Positions 1 through 7,348 are shown, counted from the stretch's first letter. The stretch is DNA of 64,000 nt from Devosia geojensis (GCF_000969415.1 NZ_JZEX01000081.1:38254-102253), one strand, 5' to 3'. Numbers and translations: made by a program. Notes: generated by a model not told the origin, from the sequence alone.

Positions 1-113
1 GGATCGTAATAGACACGCACGGCGCACAGCCGATGACCCTGATATTCGGTCAAGCTGATCCGCAATTCCTCGTTGGCGTTCTTCGGGATCGTTGCGATGA
101 TCTGATCCGTCAT
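1..113 (-). CDS. PC4/p15-like transcriptional coactivator domain protein (partial, cut by window edge)
   Basis: The gene starts at 113 and runs off the left edge, so only the first 37 codons are visible. The peptide opens MTDQIIATIPKNANEELRIS and continues with an LTEYQGHRLCAVRVYYD-like stretch, the usual start of bacterial proteins with the transcriptional coactivator p15 (PC4) domain, which bind single-stranded DNA. Its ATG overlaps the stop of the HTH gene upstream by four bases (ATGA), so the two are probably translated together. Such small PC4 proteins are common in alphaproteobacterial phages and islands. The family call rests on the N-terminus only. Confidence 0.6.
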   Translation of the reverse strand, partial: MTDQIIATIPKNANEELRISLTEYQGHRLCAVRVYYD

Positions 114-307
114 GCAGCGTCCCCTTCGAACAGCTCCTCGAGCTTCTTGCGGGAGGCGACCCAACGGCCGCCGACCTTCTTCGCCGGCAGTTCCCCGTTT
201 TCCAGCATGTGGAAAGTCTGGCGGCGGGTCCGGTTGAGGGCCGCAGCAATTGCTGTGGCGCCCCAGATCAGATCGAGCCTTTCGGGAACGGAACGATCAG
301 ATTCCAT
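110..307 (-). CDS. Small excisionase/MerR-like helix-turn-helix DNA-binding protein
   Basis: A 65-residue protein if the ATG at 307 is used. Starts at 322 or 358 are possible but overlap the upstream gene, which ends at 297, more deeply. The core reads as a winged HTH of the excisionase/AlpA type: WGATAIAAALNRTRRQTFHM (first helices), then LENGELPAKKVGGRWVASRK, the wing-and-strand pattern of helix_turn_helix_17 proteins. Near an integrase at the other end of the element, a role as a recombination directionality factor or element regulator is plausible but inferred. It overlaps the PC4-like gene by four bases. Confidence 0.65.
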   Translation of the reverse strand: MESDRSVPERLDLIWGATAIAAALNRTRRQTFHMLENGELPAKKVGGRWVASRKKLEELFEGDAA

Positions 308-737
308 CGTCGGGCTCTCCATGATCGGTGGGATCGTACTCGGCGTCGGTATCGCCACCCGCTGCCCAGCCGAGCTGGCTCAACTGGTTCGTGCGTACGT
401 GAAAGCCAGACAGGTGCCCACCCAACCAGCTCTCCGGATCGCCCGACATCCGAAGCATCCCCGGAGGGCTTTTGGCCTCGGGTGTCGCCAGAGAGGGCTC
501 ACAATCCGCATTGTCCTCCTCGCGGTCGTCATCCAGGGATTGGGGAGCGCGCCCGAACTGCTGAGGTCCCAGCGCGGGCCAACCGAGAGAGGGCTCCAGA
601 TCGCCAGCCTCCTCAAGGTCTGGGTCTCCATCGAACTTGTCGAGCAGACCGATCAGACGTTCAATCTCGGCTTCGATGGATCTGCGATCCGGGCGCGGGC
701 AATTGGCAGCCCCCATTTTTGTGAGGTCGTTGTCCAT
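297..737 (-). CDS. Hypothetical acidic element protein
   Basis: A 146-residue, acidic protein without a recognised enzyme domain. After a basic start, a helical segment (RRSIEAEIERLIGLLDKFDG) leads into the motif DGDPDLEEAGDLEPSLGW. I know this DGDPDLE...EPSLGW signature from short unknown proteins in Rhizobiales genomes and prophage-like islands, but no function is established. The rest is low-complexity, rich in Asp, Glu, Pro and Gly, and probably disordered. It sits between two small genes on the same strand and probably shares their operon. Confidence 0.6.
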   Translation of the reverse strand: MDNDLTKMGAANCPRPDRRSIEAEIERLIGLLDKFDGDPDLEEAGDLEPSLGWPALGPQQFGRAPQSLDDDREEDNADCEPSLATPEAKSPPGMLRMSGDPESWLGGHLSGFHVRTNQLSQLGWAAGGDTDAEYDPTDHGEPDDGI

Positions 738-739
738 GC

Positions 740-1054
740 CTAAGCGCCCTCCCCTTCGAAGAGATAGGCGCGGGCATGCAACAACTCGGCGCGCTCACAA
801 ATGTTGCCGATGGCGAAGAGGATGTCCTCGATCGCGCTGTCGGCGAAATTGAGGGTGCGGATACCGTTCTCTTTGTCGTGCCTAATGGCTCGATTGGTGC
901 TGAGGGCTCGCTCGAGGGAGACCTCCAGGATGGAAGCCATCCGGGCCAGCTCCCACACATCTCCGAAATAGCGGGTACGCTCATCCCGGTTGTCGCCGGG
1001 CAACGCCGGCATTGTGATCGACGGACGTGCCGTGCTATTGGTTTGAGTGATCAT
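740..1054 (-). CDS. Hypothetical small helical protein
   Basis: A 104-residue protein of unknown function. The ATG at 1054 was chosen because AAGGAAAAG lies seven bases upstream; an upstream ATG at 1087 would lie further inside the preceding RHH gene. The sequence is mostly helical (YFGDVWELARMASILEVSLE, then FADSAIEDILFAIGNICERA), with no metal motif, signal peptide or membrane segment. Its start overlaps the end of the RHH gene at 1035, so translation of the two is probably coupled. Confidence 0.5.
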   Translation of the reverse strand: MITQTNSTARPSITMPALPGDNRDERTRYFGDVWELARMASILEVSLERALSTNRAIRHDKENGIRTLNFADSAIEDILFAIGNICERAELLHARAYLFEGEGA

Positions 1055-1256
1055 TGTCTTTTCCTTTGGAGGGGAGGACGTGTTCATGGCTCGGCGGAGT
1101 TGCAGCTCCGGCCGGGCCTTTTGCTTTCATGGCCCCGCGAATTGCGCGGACAATCTCGGAGTTTTGGGACGACGCGTTTTCAAGAGCTTCAGCTCGAATA
1201 AATGCCCGCGCATCAGGTGGAAGTCGAATTTTCAATTGGACCAACTCAGAAGGCAT
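1035..1256 (-). CDS. Ribbon-helix-helix (Arc-type) DNA-binding protein
   Basis: A 73-residue protein from the ATG at 1256; ATGs at 1274 and 1292 are possible but lie in or next to the operator region. The N-terminus (MPSELVQLKIRLPPDARAFI followed by RAEALENASSQNSEIVRAI) shows the beta strand with alternating polar residues and two helices of an Arc/MetJ-type RHH fold; the Q-L-K-I-R strand would enter the DNA major groove. The C-terminal third is basic and probably disordered. It diverges from a second RHH gene across three ACCTA-N-TNGGT palindromes, so autoregulation is likely. Confidence 0.65.
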   Translation of the reverse strand: MPSELVQLKIRLPPDARAFIRAEALENASSQNSEIVRAIRGAMKAKGPAGAATPPSHEHVLPSKGKDNDHSNQ

Positions 1257-1277
1257 AAATGGCTCCTTAACCATAGC

Positions 1278-1334
1278 ACCTAATAGGTTCATATGTACCT
1301 ACTAGGTTCATATAGCGTCAAGGACCTAATTGGT
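1278..1334. promoter_or_regulatory. Triple palindromic operator between two divergent RHH genes
   Basis: Three 11-bp palindromes stand in the divergent promoter: ACCTAATAGGT (1278-1288), ACCTACTAGGT (1297-1307) and ACCTAATTGGT (1324-1334). The first two are perfect around a central base, 19 bp apart, and each is followed by TCATAT. Short repeated palindromes at near-helical spacing are the usual binding sites of RHH dimers, and both flanking genes encode RHH proteins. Which one binds is not known. Confidence 0.6.
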
Positions 1335-1365
1335 TTATCCACGCTCGAAATACGGAGAGCACCCC

Positions 1366-1887
1366 ATGGCGCAACCCAAGCAGACAGATCCCCAGTTCAA
1401 GCTTCGTTTGACGCCCGACCTGAAGGCCCAGATCGAGGGCGCGGCGCAGCAAAACAACCGCTCGATGAACGCCGAGATCGTTGCGCGGCTTGAAAGTAGC
1501 TTCCAGCAGGACACTGCAGCGCTCCGAGAAGCCACCCTAGTCGCTGAGTCTCTGCGGAAAAATCTCACTGAGAAAATCGAGAACTACGACAAACTGTTAT
1601 CGTCTCTTACGAAGAGAACTCAAATTCTAGATAAGAGGGAAGCAGCGTTGGATGAACGGGAATTTGAGCTATCGATGGAGATAGACAATAAGCTCGCGGA
1701 GCGGGAGCATGAGCTTGAGAAGGAATATGAAGCACTCATGGAGAGAGCCCGACAGCGGTGGGAGCAGGCCGATGAGTATGCTGGATTTACGATCGCAAGA
1801 GAGCGCCAGTTTATCGAAACGATTAAAGCTCTTACAGGAAAGGAGCCGCCACCAGCTGAACCTGTGCCACCAACACGTAAGAAATAA
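1366..1887 (+). CDS. Arc-type RHH protein with long coiled-coil tail
   Basis: A 173-residue protein starting at the ATG at 1366 behind GGAGAGCACCCC. Residues about 8-45 (DPQFKLRLTPDLKAQIEGAA then NNRSMNAEIVARLESSF) form an Arc-like RHH domain with the typical S-M-N-A-E-I helix. Residues about 50-150 are strongly charged heptads (KREAALDEREFELSMEIDNK and following) predicting a long coiled coil, and the tail is Pro-rich. Arc-domain proteins with such tails occur on phages and islands as repressors or segregation factors; the role here is not known. It uses fewer GC-rich codons than genes after 7.5 kb, consistent with foreign origin. Confidence 0.65.
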   Translation: MAQPKQTDPQFKLRLTPDLKAQIEGAAQQNNRSMNAEIVARLESSFQQDTAALREATLVAESLRKNLTEKIENYDKLLSSLTKRTQILDKREAALDEREFELSMEIDNKLAEREHELEKEYEALMERARQRWEQADEYAGFTIARERQFIETIKALTGKEPPPAEPVPPTRKK

Positions 1888-2239
1888 TAGGTAAGCGATT
1901 TGCGGACAACTAGCCGGTATGGCGACGGTTGTTTTCGTGGCGAATTCTATGTCGAGTGGGGTACTCAGCGCCGCTGATCCATGGACCGAGAGCGGCGACA
2001 ACACTGCTGTCCGTCTTCCCGTTTGCTTTCAATCGCGACATTCTGTCGGGATTGAAGATCGCCCCGCTGACTCAGGAAGGTCGGCATAAAGCCTGACATG
2101 CCGGTCGCGCTCCTCCTTGGAGCGGTCTGCCCGGTGCAGGTTCTCCGCGATTTTGCCAGAGCAGGCGCATCAGACAAGCCGCTGGACTCTTATTTGGCAT
2201 TTTGCTCAATTGCCGCCTCATGCATCAGAGGGGGCTTGG
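1888..2239. other. 352-bp stretch without a convincing gene
   Basis: No open frame here has a ribosome-binding site and a recognisable family; the 70-codon minus-strand frame at 1965-2177 is Arg/Ser-rich and unconvincing. The stretch holds a 12-nt sequence, GGGGTACTCAGC (1958-1969), that occurs again at 3949-3960, so the two copies bracket the yccF to membrane-protein group. It presumably also holds the promoter of yccF. Confidence 0.3.
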
Positions 2240-2716
2240 ATGCGATTTGCTGGAAACGTTATCTGGTTTGTCTTGGGCGGAGCGGTCACCGGGCTGATCT
2301 GGCTCATAGGCGCGGCAGTCTTCGCCGTAACGATCATCGGACTGCCGCTGACCCGCGCGGCGGTCGAAATGGCCAAGATGTCCGCGTTCCCATTCGGGAA
2401 GGAGGTCGTTCACATCCGGGAGCTCGATGCTCGTGAGTTGGATGCGACAACGGCTGTAACAGGAGCTGTCGGCTTCATCTTCAACGTGCTGTGGGCTCTG
2501 ACCTTTGGCCTGCTGCTGTTCGTTGCCTACCTGATCTCAGGTATACTGTGCTGTTTGACAATCATCGGCATTCCGTTCGGCCTGCAGGCATTCAAGCTTG
2601 CCGGTCTCTCCTTATGGCCCGTCGGTCGTCGTGTTGTACCAATTGAGCTCGCCCAAGCCGCTCGAGAGGCAAACGCTCAGGATCGCCTGGCGGCGTATCG
2701 ACGGCGCCCGGCATGA
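2240..2716 (+). CDS. yccF: YccF-family inner membrane protein
   Basis: A 158-residue membrane protein from the ATG at 2240, preceded by AGAGGGGG. It contains two YccF repeats: each has a hydrophobic hairpin ending in the sequence T-I-I-G-[LI]-P (VTIIGLPLTRAAVEMAKM at about 32-49 and LTIIGIPFGLQAFKLAGLSL at about 106-125), followed by the family's F-P-F-G / L-W-P-V-G motif. Length and repeat layout match the family (about 150 residues). The biochemical role of YccF is not established. The stop overlaps the next start as ATGA. Confidence 0.8.
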   Translation: MRFAGNVIWFVLGGAVTGLIWLIGAAVFAVTIIGLPLTRAAVEMAKMSAFPFGKEVVHIRELDARELDATTAVTGAVGFIFNVLWALTFGLLLFVAYLISGILCCLTIIGIPFGLQAFKLAGLSLWPVGRRVVPIELAQAAREANAQDRLAAYRRRPA

Positions 2717-2943
2717 CCCCTGATCGCTTCAACGAGTGCCTCGAGCACATCCATTGGTCCACGGAGACGCTAGCCGAAATACTTGGGTGCGATGAAAGCC
2801 TAGCGGAGGCGTACTCGCTCGGTCTGACAGAGGTGCCGATGAAGCTCGGTGTCTGGCTGGAGGTGCTGGCTCAGACCCATGAGGCAGCGGAAAGCGGGCG
2901 CCCGACAGGGCTCAAGGGAAAGCGGTATTCGGTCGGGAACTAG
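2713..2943 (+). CDS. Small Cro/XRE-like HTH protein
   Basis: A 76-residue protein overlapping yccF by four bases. The pattern RFNECLEHIHWSTETLAEIL followed by GCDESLAEAYSLGLTEVPMK fits a minimal Cro-type HTH (W-S-x-x-x-L-A-x-x-L-G-C, then a recognition helix and VP turn). I know close relatives as short unannotated ORFs in Rhizobiales islands. It may regulate the element; no operator is obvious next to it. Confidence 0.55.
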   Translation: MTPDRFNECLEHIHWSTETLAEILGCDESLAEAYSLGLTEVPMKLGVWLEVLAQTHEAAESGRPTGLKGKRYSVGN

Positions 2944-3082
2944 CGCTACAATACCGCCGCGTTGCCGGATCATCGGCGATAACACGATCTACCCGGCAAT
3001 GGAGATCGAGGTGGACCTGGTGCACATCATGGGCAAGGTCAGCGCCTATGTGGGGCGAAAATGAATTCTGCGGAGGAGACGC

Positions 3083-3376
3083 ATGGTCGATAGCAAAGGT
3101 ATCGCCCGCAACGTGGGTGGAGAGGAGTTCACTCGTTACATTGCCTCGAAGGTAAACGGACGCATAGAATGCCCGATCTGCAAGAACAACATCTTTCAGG
3201 TGGGAGGAGCAGATGAAGGCCATTCCCACGCATACATTTCCCTAAACATGTCGGACCCAGAGATTTTTGGGGCGGGAGTCGCTTGGACAGTCCTGGTGAT
3301 TTGCAAAAATTGCTGGCATGTAATGCCATTCCTTCGGCAGCCGATCACAGATTGGCTGGACGCAAACGATGAATAA
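3083..3376 (+). CDS. Hypothetical zinc-ribbon protein
   Basis: A 97-residue protein preceded by GCGGAGGAGACGC. Two CxxC pairs (CPIC at about 35-38 and CKNC at about 74-77) form a probable zinc ribbon around a short hydrophobic beta region (WTVLVICKNCWHVMPFL). No signal peptide or enzyme motif is seen. It overlaps the next gene by eight bases, so the two form a pair. A ribbon protein encoded with a membrane-anchored helical partner in a mobile element could be cargo, but no function is recognised. Confidence 0.6.
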   Translation: MVDSKGIARNVGGEEFTRYIASKVNGRIECPICKNNIFQVGGADEGHSHAYISLNMSDPEIFGAGVAWTVLVICKNCWHVMPFLRQPITDWLDANDE

Positions 3377-3890
3377 CGTGATCTCCATCAATAGCTCACA
3401 CCTCGGGAGCCAAGACGGCAGTGATGACGGCACCCCCTTGCATTCGGGCGGCGGAGGGGGCACATCAGACGATATGAGCATCGTGGACGCCAAAATTGCA
3501 GCCGCCGAGGCCCGCACAGACACGAAGTTTGTGCAGGTGCTGTCGAGGCTTGACAACTTGGACAGCGATATCGCGAGGAACACACGCGGAATTATACCCA
3601 CAATCATACTCACGGGCATCAGTGTGGTGGCTCTGGTGGTTGCGGTATTTGCGTGGGGTAACGGCATGTTCTCAACTGGCATGAGCGCCCAGTCGATTGC
3701 GGATCAGGCCGCGAGAGGTGTTGAGCAGCGCTTATCCACCGAGTTGCAAGCGAGCGCACAAAGGTACGATGTTCTGGAGCAGAGGCTAGACACAATGTCG
3801 GCTGAAAACTCCGCAAATTGGGATCGGATCCTTGAAGCTTTGAGCCAATCGGATAACGAAAGTGACCCGTCGCGTCCGCAGTCCCCGTGA
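3369..3890 (+). CDS. Hypothetical protein with one membrane segment and flanking coiled coil
   Basis: A 173-residue protein. A polar, Gly/Ser-rich start (about 1-35) is followed by a helical stretch (VDAKIAAAEARTDTKFVQVL, then SRLDNLDSDIAR), one membrane segment at about 75-97 (IIPTIILTGISVVALVVAVF) and a C-terminal helical region (ALSQ, MSAEN repeats). The pattern resembles short membrane-anchored coiled-coil proteins of phages and islands. It overlaps the zinc-ribbon gene by eight bases. Function unknown. Confidence 0.6.
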   Translation: MNNVISINSSHLGSQDGSDDGTPLHSGGGGGTSDDMSIVDAKIAAAEARTDTKFVQVLSRLDNLDSDIARNTRGIIPTIILTGISVVALVVAVFAWGNGMFSTGMSAQSIADQAARGVEQRLSTELQASAQRYDVLEQRLDTMSAENSANWDRILEALSQSDNESDPSRPQSP

Positions 3891-4023
3891 GTGTCACTAC
3901 TGCCTGAACGTCAGCCGACCCCGTTCCATGTCCCATATCGTGGTGTAGGGGGTACTCAGCACGAACCCCCCTGCCCTGGCTGAAAGATCTCGAACCGGAA
4001 GCCGAGGTGCCACATCGCCTCGG

Positions 4024-4662
4024 CTACTTATCCTCCCACTCGATGTAGAGCTCGCCGCCGAGGGCGTCGACTGCATCATAAAAGTTCGGGTTCCTCGTAC
4101 CGTAGCGCCTAATGGAGCTCTGGGTTAAAAATCTGCGCGCTCCGACCACTCGGTAGAGTTCGTTCAAAGACACCCCTATCTCCTCACATCTTTGCTGAAT
4201 ATCCCGCACTATTGGGAGATCAGGCGTCTTTCTTCGGTCGGTGACGCGCAGCATCCTATGTTTTCGCCGCAGTGTCGCGATAGCTTGCTCCGTGCGGCCT
4301 GCAAACTGCGATGCAATTTGTGCATCTGTATGATCAGCCATGAGTAGCCGGATACGCTGGAGATCTGCCCCTTTCCAAACCCGCCTTGGCTTCGCACATC
4401 CCAACACAGATGCTCGGAGCATAATGGTGTCCCGAGTTTTGTCAGGCAGCAACTTGATCAGCAAATCGATGTCTGGGTAGTGATCTCGTATAAGTTGATC
4501 TTCTCCTTCGTGCCATCTCCTGGAAGGTGCAATACCGAGCGACGATGCCCGGCGCTTAATGGCAGCGACCGAGCGGTCCAGATGCAGCTTGCAAATCTCT
4601 ACGTTTGGATAGAACCTTTGAAGCACTCGATCTTCGTCAGGCTGCCACCGCCTTATTTTCAT
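4024..4662 (-). CDS. SANT/Myb-like repeat DNA-binding protein, downstream paralogue
   Basis: A 212-residue basic protein with a strong site (AAGGAGGGGAT) before its ATG at 4662. It contains three degenerate SANT/Myb-like units, each opening with W and an acidic helix: RRWQPDEDRVLQRFYPN (about 4-20), RRWHEGEDQLIRDHYPD (about 48-64) and RVWKGADLQRIRLLMAD (about 93-109). The C-terminus (LNELYRVVGARRF ... FYDAVDALGGELYIEW) looks like a small HTH domain and matches that of the adjacent upstream gene. It probably binds DNA; its role in the element is unknown. It overlaps the upstream gene by 26 bases. Confidence 0.6.
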   Translation of the reverse strand: MKIRRWQPDEDRVLQRFYPNVEICKLHLDRSVAAIKRRASSLGIAPSRRWHEGEDQLIRDHYPDIDLLIKLLPDKTRDTIMLRASVLGCAKPRRVWKGADLQRIRLLMADHTDAQIASQFAGRTEQAIATLRRKHRMLRVTDRRKTPDLPIVRDIQQRCEEIGVSLNELYRVVGARRFLTQSSIRRYGTRNPNFYDAVDALGGELYIEWEDK

Positions 4663-5293
4663 ATCCCCTCCTTTTCGGCGGCCGGCGGCGAAGATTTGGA
4701 TTCGGCGTACCCGTCCATTTCGATCGCAGGTTTCCCCCTAGAAACGCGACAGCTCGGAAATGCGCCGTGTGGTCAAGACGGCCATGCTTCCACTTCCTTT
4801 TGGAAAAGTAGCCTTTACGCTTCGCCTCCTGATCCAGTTCGATCATCGAGACGTTGCGCTCTCGGGCCCGTTCGAGGATTTGATCCAGTACTCGGTTGCC
4901 CGTGGGTTTGAGCGGTCTCGGCGCTCGATAGATGCCGCGCGAGTTGGCTGCCTTGGCAATTGCCGCCCAGGTACGATCTGGAAAAGCCGCTATGATTTCT
5001 TCCCGCGTGCCCCGCGGATAGACCTTTCGAAGGCGAAGAATTTCGTTATCAGTCCAAGGGCGGCCGCGAGCCTTTGTAAGTCCCATCCGACCGGCCTTGC
5101 TGTAGGTTGCCGGCCTAGAACGGGCCCAGGGCTCCGCAAAAATCATATGGTAGTGCGGATGGAGGTTCTCCACCCGCCCCGTTTCGGGCGGTCGCCAAAG
5201 AGGATGGCCGTTCGGCGTCACACCACGTAGCTGCATCAGCCGCCGCATCCGCTCGGCCGTGGCAGCCCCTCTTGCATGCCAGGATAGCTTCAT
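4637..5293 (-). CDS. SANT/Myb-like DNA-binding protein, upstream paralogue
   Basis: A 218-residue basic protein preceded by GGAGAGCATC. The N-terminal 65 residues are unassigned (W, H and Y rich). A single SANT-like unit lies at about 78-120 (RPWTDNEILRLRKVYPRGTR, then a second helix with RTWAAIAKAANSRGI). The C-terminal domain, ELDQEAKRKGYFSKRKW to FRAVAFLGGNLRSKW, has the same layout as in the gene downstream, so the pair probably arose by duplication and divergence. The tail is rich in Arg and Lys. Function not recognised beyond likely DNA binding. Confidence 0.6.
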   Translation of the reverse strand: MKLSWHARGAATAERMRRLMQLRGVTPNGHPLWRPPETGRVENLHPHYHMIFAEPWARSRPATYSKAGRMGLTKARGRPWTDNEILRLRKVYPRGTREEIIAAFPDRTWAAIAKAANSRGIYRAPRPLKPTGNRVLDQILERARERNVSMIELDQEAKRKGYFSKRKWKHGRLDHTAHFRAVAFLGGNLRSKWTGTPNPNLRRRPPKRRGYENKAVAA

Positions 5294-5404
5294 GATGCTC
5301 TCCTTCTACCGCTCGCATTGATGGGAAGTGATTCCCGGCATTGGAGACTAGAGTGCCGCGGGTGTTTTCCCCCGGTGAATGTCCCCGTCTCGAAATGACA
5401 TCTG

Positions 5405-5434
5405 TAGGGTTGAACTTACTAACCCGATGGGTTA
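5405..5434. promoter_or_regulatory. Candidate operator of the toxin-antitoxin operon
   Basis: A perfect inverted repeat, TAACCC-GAT-GGGTTA (5420-5434), lies 10 bp before the toxin start, with another half-site, TAGGGTT, at 5405-5411. XRE antitoxins of the HigA/NadS type normally bind such palindromes to repress their own operon. The assignment is by position and symmetry. Confidence 0.55.
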
Positions 5435-5444
5435 CATATCCACC

Positions 5445-5786
5445 ATGCAGACCGTTGCCGAGACCCCGACGTTCATTAAGCAAGCGGCGGGGCTTTTCTC
5501 AGAAGACGAGAAGGCAGCGCTGATCGACTACCTCGCGTCCAATCCGCTTGCCGGCGATGAAATCCCTGGCGCAGGCGGCGTCCGCAAGGTGCGGTTTGCG
5601 GTGCGTGGGAAAGGCAAGCGCGGCGGCGCCAGGGTGATTTACTACTGGTACAGCGACGATGCGCCGATCTACGCCCTGCTCGTTTACGGCAAGAACCAGA
5701 AGACCGATCTGACGCCAGATGAAGCGGCGGCGGTCGGAGCCTTCGCCAAGGCCATCAAGGCCGCGTACAGGAGCAAGTCACGATGA
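5445..5786 (+). CDS. RelE/HigB-type toxin of a type II toxin-antitoxin system
   Basis: A 113-residue protein from the ATG at 5445; upstream starts would run into the palindromic operator. The order of strands GAGGVRKVRFAVRGKGKRGG, ARVIYYWYSDDAPIYALLVY and GKNQKTDLT is typical of the RelE/HigB2 mRNA-interferase fold: a basic middle (R-x-K-x-G-K-R-G-G-A-R-V) and the Y-x-K-x-x-K-x-D-L end. In known relatives it cleaves ribosome-bound mRNA. The stop overlaps the antitoxin ATG (ATGA). Toxin-first order fits the HigBA type. Confidence 0.85.
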   Translation: MQTVAETPTFIKQAAGLFSEDEKAALIDYLASNPLAGDEIPGAGGVRKVRFAVRGKGKRGGARVIYYWYSDDAPIYALLVYGKNQKTDLTPDEAAAVGAFAKAIKAAYRSKSR

Positions 5787-6088
5787 CCAAGTTTGGTGAC
5801 GATCTCATCGCCTCTATGACCGAGGCGCTCGCCCATGCACGGGGCGAGAACGTGCCCGGCATCGTTGTTCACGAGATCGATGTCGACAATATCGATCCGA
5901 AGGAAATCCGCCTTCACCTGGGGCTCACGCAGGAGCGGATGGCACAGGTGATGGGCACCAGTCTTTCCGGCTATCGGAAGTGGGAACAGCAGCAGCGCAC
6001 ACCTAGCGGTGCGGCGCGGACCCTGCTCCGCGTCATGGCCAAAGAACCCGAAGCGGTTCTTCGAGCGCTCGCGGACGAGGCGGCCTAA
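5783..6088 (+). CDS. HigA/NadS-type XRE antitoxin
   Basis: A 101-residue protein. The C-terminal half is an XRE helix-turn-helix (LGLTQERMAQVMGTSLSGYR, then KWEQQQRTPSGAARTLLRVM), in which L-T-Q-x-x-x-A-x-x-[MF]-G-x-S and W-E-Q-x-x-R-x-P are the family hallmarks. The N-terminal half would neutralise the toxin encoded just upstream and overlapping by four bases. It probably represses the operon through the palindrome at 5420-5434. Only three bases separate it from the integrase, which may therefore be co-transcribed. Confidence 0.85.
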   Translation: MTKFGDDLIASMTEALAHARGENVPGIVVHEIDVDNIDPKEIRLHLGLTQERMAQVMGTSLSGYRKWEQQQRTPSGAARTLLRVMAKEPEAVLRALADEAA

Positions 6089-6091
6089 ACC

Positions 6092-7300
6092 GTGTCCGTT
6101 CGGAAACGCCGCTGGACGAACGCCAAGGGCGAGACCAAGGAGGTCTGGCAGGTCGACTATGTCGACACTAACGGCGACCGACGCAGGCAATCCTTCGCCA
6201 AGAAGAAGGATGCCGATGCCTTTCATGCCAGGGCTACCGTCGAGGTCAGCCAGGGCGTTCACGTCCCTGATAGTGCGACCATTACAATAGAGGAAGCAGG
6301 CAAGCTCTGGATCAAATCGGGCACCGCGGCCGGCCTCGAGCGGACCAGTCTCGATCAACGGCGACAGCACCTGGAGCTTCACATCAAGCCATTCATCGGG
6401 AAGACGAAGCTTTCCAAGGTGACGGTGCCTTTCGTCCGCTCGTTTCAGGACATGCTTCGTGAAGCCGGTCGCTCGGCCGCCATGATCAAACGGGTGGCCG
6501 TTAGCCTCGGCAGCATCCTCTCGGATGCTCAGGGGCGCGGCTTGGTTGTGCGGAACGCCGTTCACGAAATGTCGCGGGCCCGCTCTGGCCAAAAGAAGGC
6601 GGAGCGCCGGCAAAAGGCGAAGCTGCGCGTTGGCGTCGACATCCCCACAAATACAGAGATCCGAGCCATCATCGGAGCTGCAGCCGGGCGTTACCGACCG
6701 CTCCTCATCACCGCGGTCTTCACTGGCCTGCGCGCCTCGGAATTGCGAGGTCTCCGATGGGAAGACGTTGATCTGGGTAAAGCACAACTCCACGTCCGAC
6801 AGCGCGCCGACAAGTACCAGGACATGGGCATGCCCAAGTCGGACGCCGGACAGCGCACGATCCCCCTCCCTCCGATGGTGGTAAGCACGCTCAGAGAATG
6901 GAAGCTCGCCGGCCCGAAGAGCGATCTCGGTCTCGTTTTCGCCAATCAGGCGGGAAGGATCGAATACCATCAGAACATGCTCCAGCGCGGGCTTTGGCCG
7001 ACGCTGCTCAACGCCCACGTGGCCGTGGCCACCGGCAAGAAAGACGAAGAAGGCAATCTGGTACTGGCGCCCAAGTACACCGGCTTTCACGCCCTGCGAC
7101 ACTGGTACGCGTCGTGGTGCATCAACCGCAAAGTCGATGGCGGCCTCGAACTGACACCAAAGCAGGTGCAGGAACGCATGGGGCATTCAAGCATTCAGGT
7201 CACGTTCGATACCTACGGGCACCTCTTTCCTTCCGTCGACGAAACGCGGGAACTCGAGGCTGCCCAGTTGGCGCTACTTGGCGGAACTGCTGGCACATAG
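6092..7300 (+). CDS. int: Tyrosine site-specific integrase
   Basis: A 402-residue tyrosine recombinase with a GTG start. Residues 1-60 form a basic arm-type DNA-binding region, about 65-160 the core-binding (SAM-like) domain, and about 185-390 the catalytic domain. Catalytic residues are visible: R214 (TGLRASELRGLRW), H333 and R336 (HALRHWYA), H365 (MGHSSIQVT) and the nucleophile Y375 (DTYGHLFP). The gene ends about 50 bp before a tRNA-Gln 3' fragment, so it most likely integrates this element at that tRNA. Complete and apparently functional. Confidence 0.93.
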   Translation: MSVRKRRWTNAKGETKEVWQVDYVDTNGDRRRQSFAKKKDADAFHARATVEVSQGVHVPDSATITIEEAGKLWIKSGTAAGLERTSLDQRRQHLELHIKPFIGKTKLSKVTVPFVRSFQDMLREAGRSAAMIKRVAVSLGSILSDAQGRGLVVRNAVHEMSRARSGQKKAERRQKAKLRVGVDIPTNTEIRAIIGAAAGRYRPLLITAVFTGLRASELRGLRWEDVDLGKAQLHVRQRADKYQDMGMPKSDAGQRTIPLPPMVVSTLREWKLAGPKSDLGLVFANQAGRIEYHQNMLQRGLWPTLLNAHVAVATGKKDEEGNLVLAPKYTGFHALRHWYASWCINRKVDGGLELTPKQVQERMGHSSIQVTFDTYGHLFPSVDETRELEAAQLALLGGTAGT

Positions 7301-7348
7301 ATGGCACATGAACGCGGAGAATCCCAGAAAATCTAGCAGAATTAACGC

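Noticed and set aside
1958..3960. 12-nt direct repeat GGGGTACTCAGC bracketing the yccF to membrane-protein cassette
   Set aside because: Twelve bases without further flanking similarity or a recombinase link are not enough to claim an inserted cassette.
3897..4079. Short minus-strand frame ending YTTIWDMERGRLTFRQ, which looks like a protein C-terminus (possible degraded choloylglycine hydrolase-type end)
   Set aside because: Only about 20 residues look protein-like, no upstream part is recognisable and it overlaps the SANT-like gene; too little to call a pseudogene.
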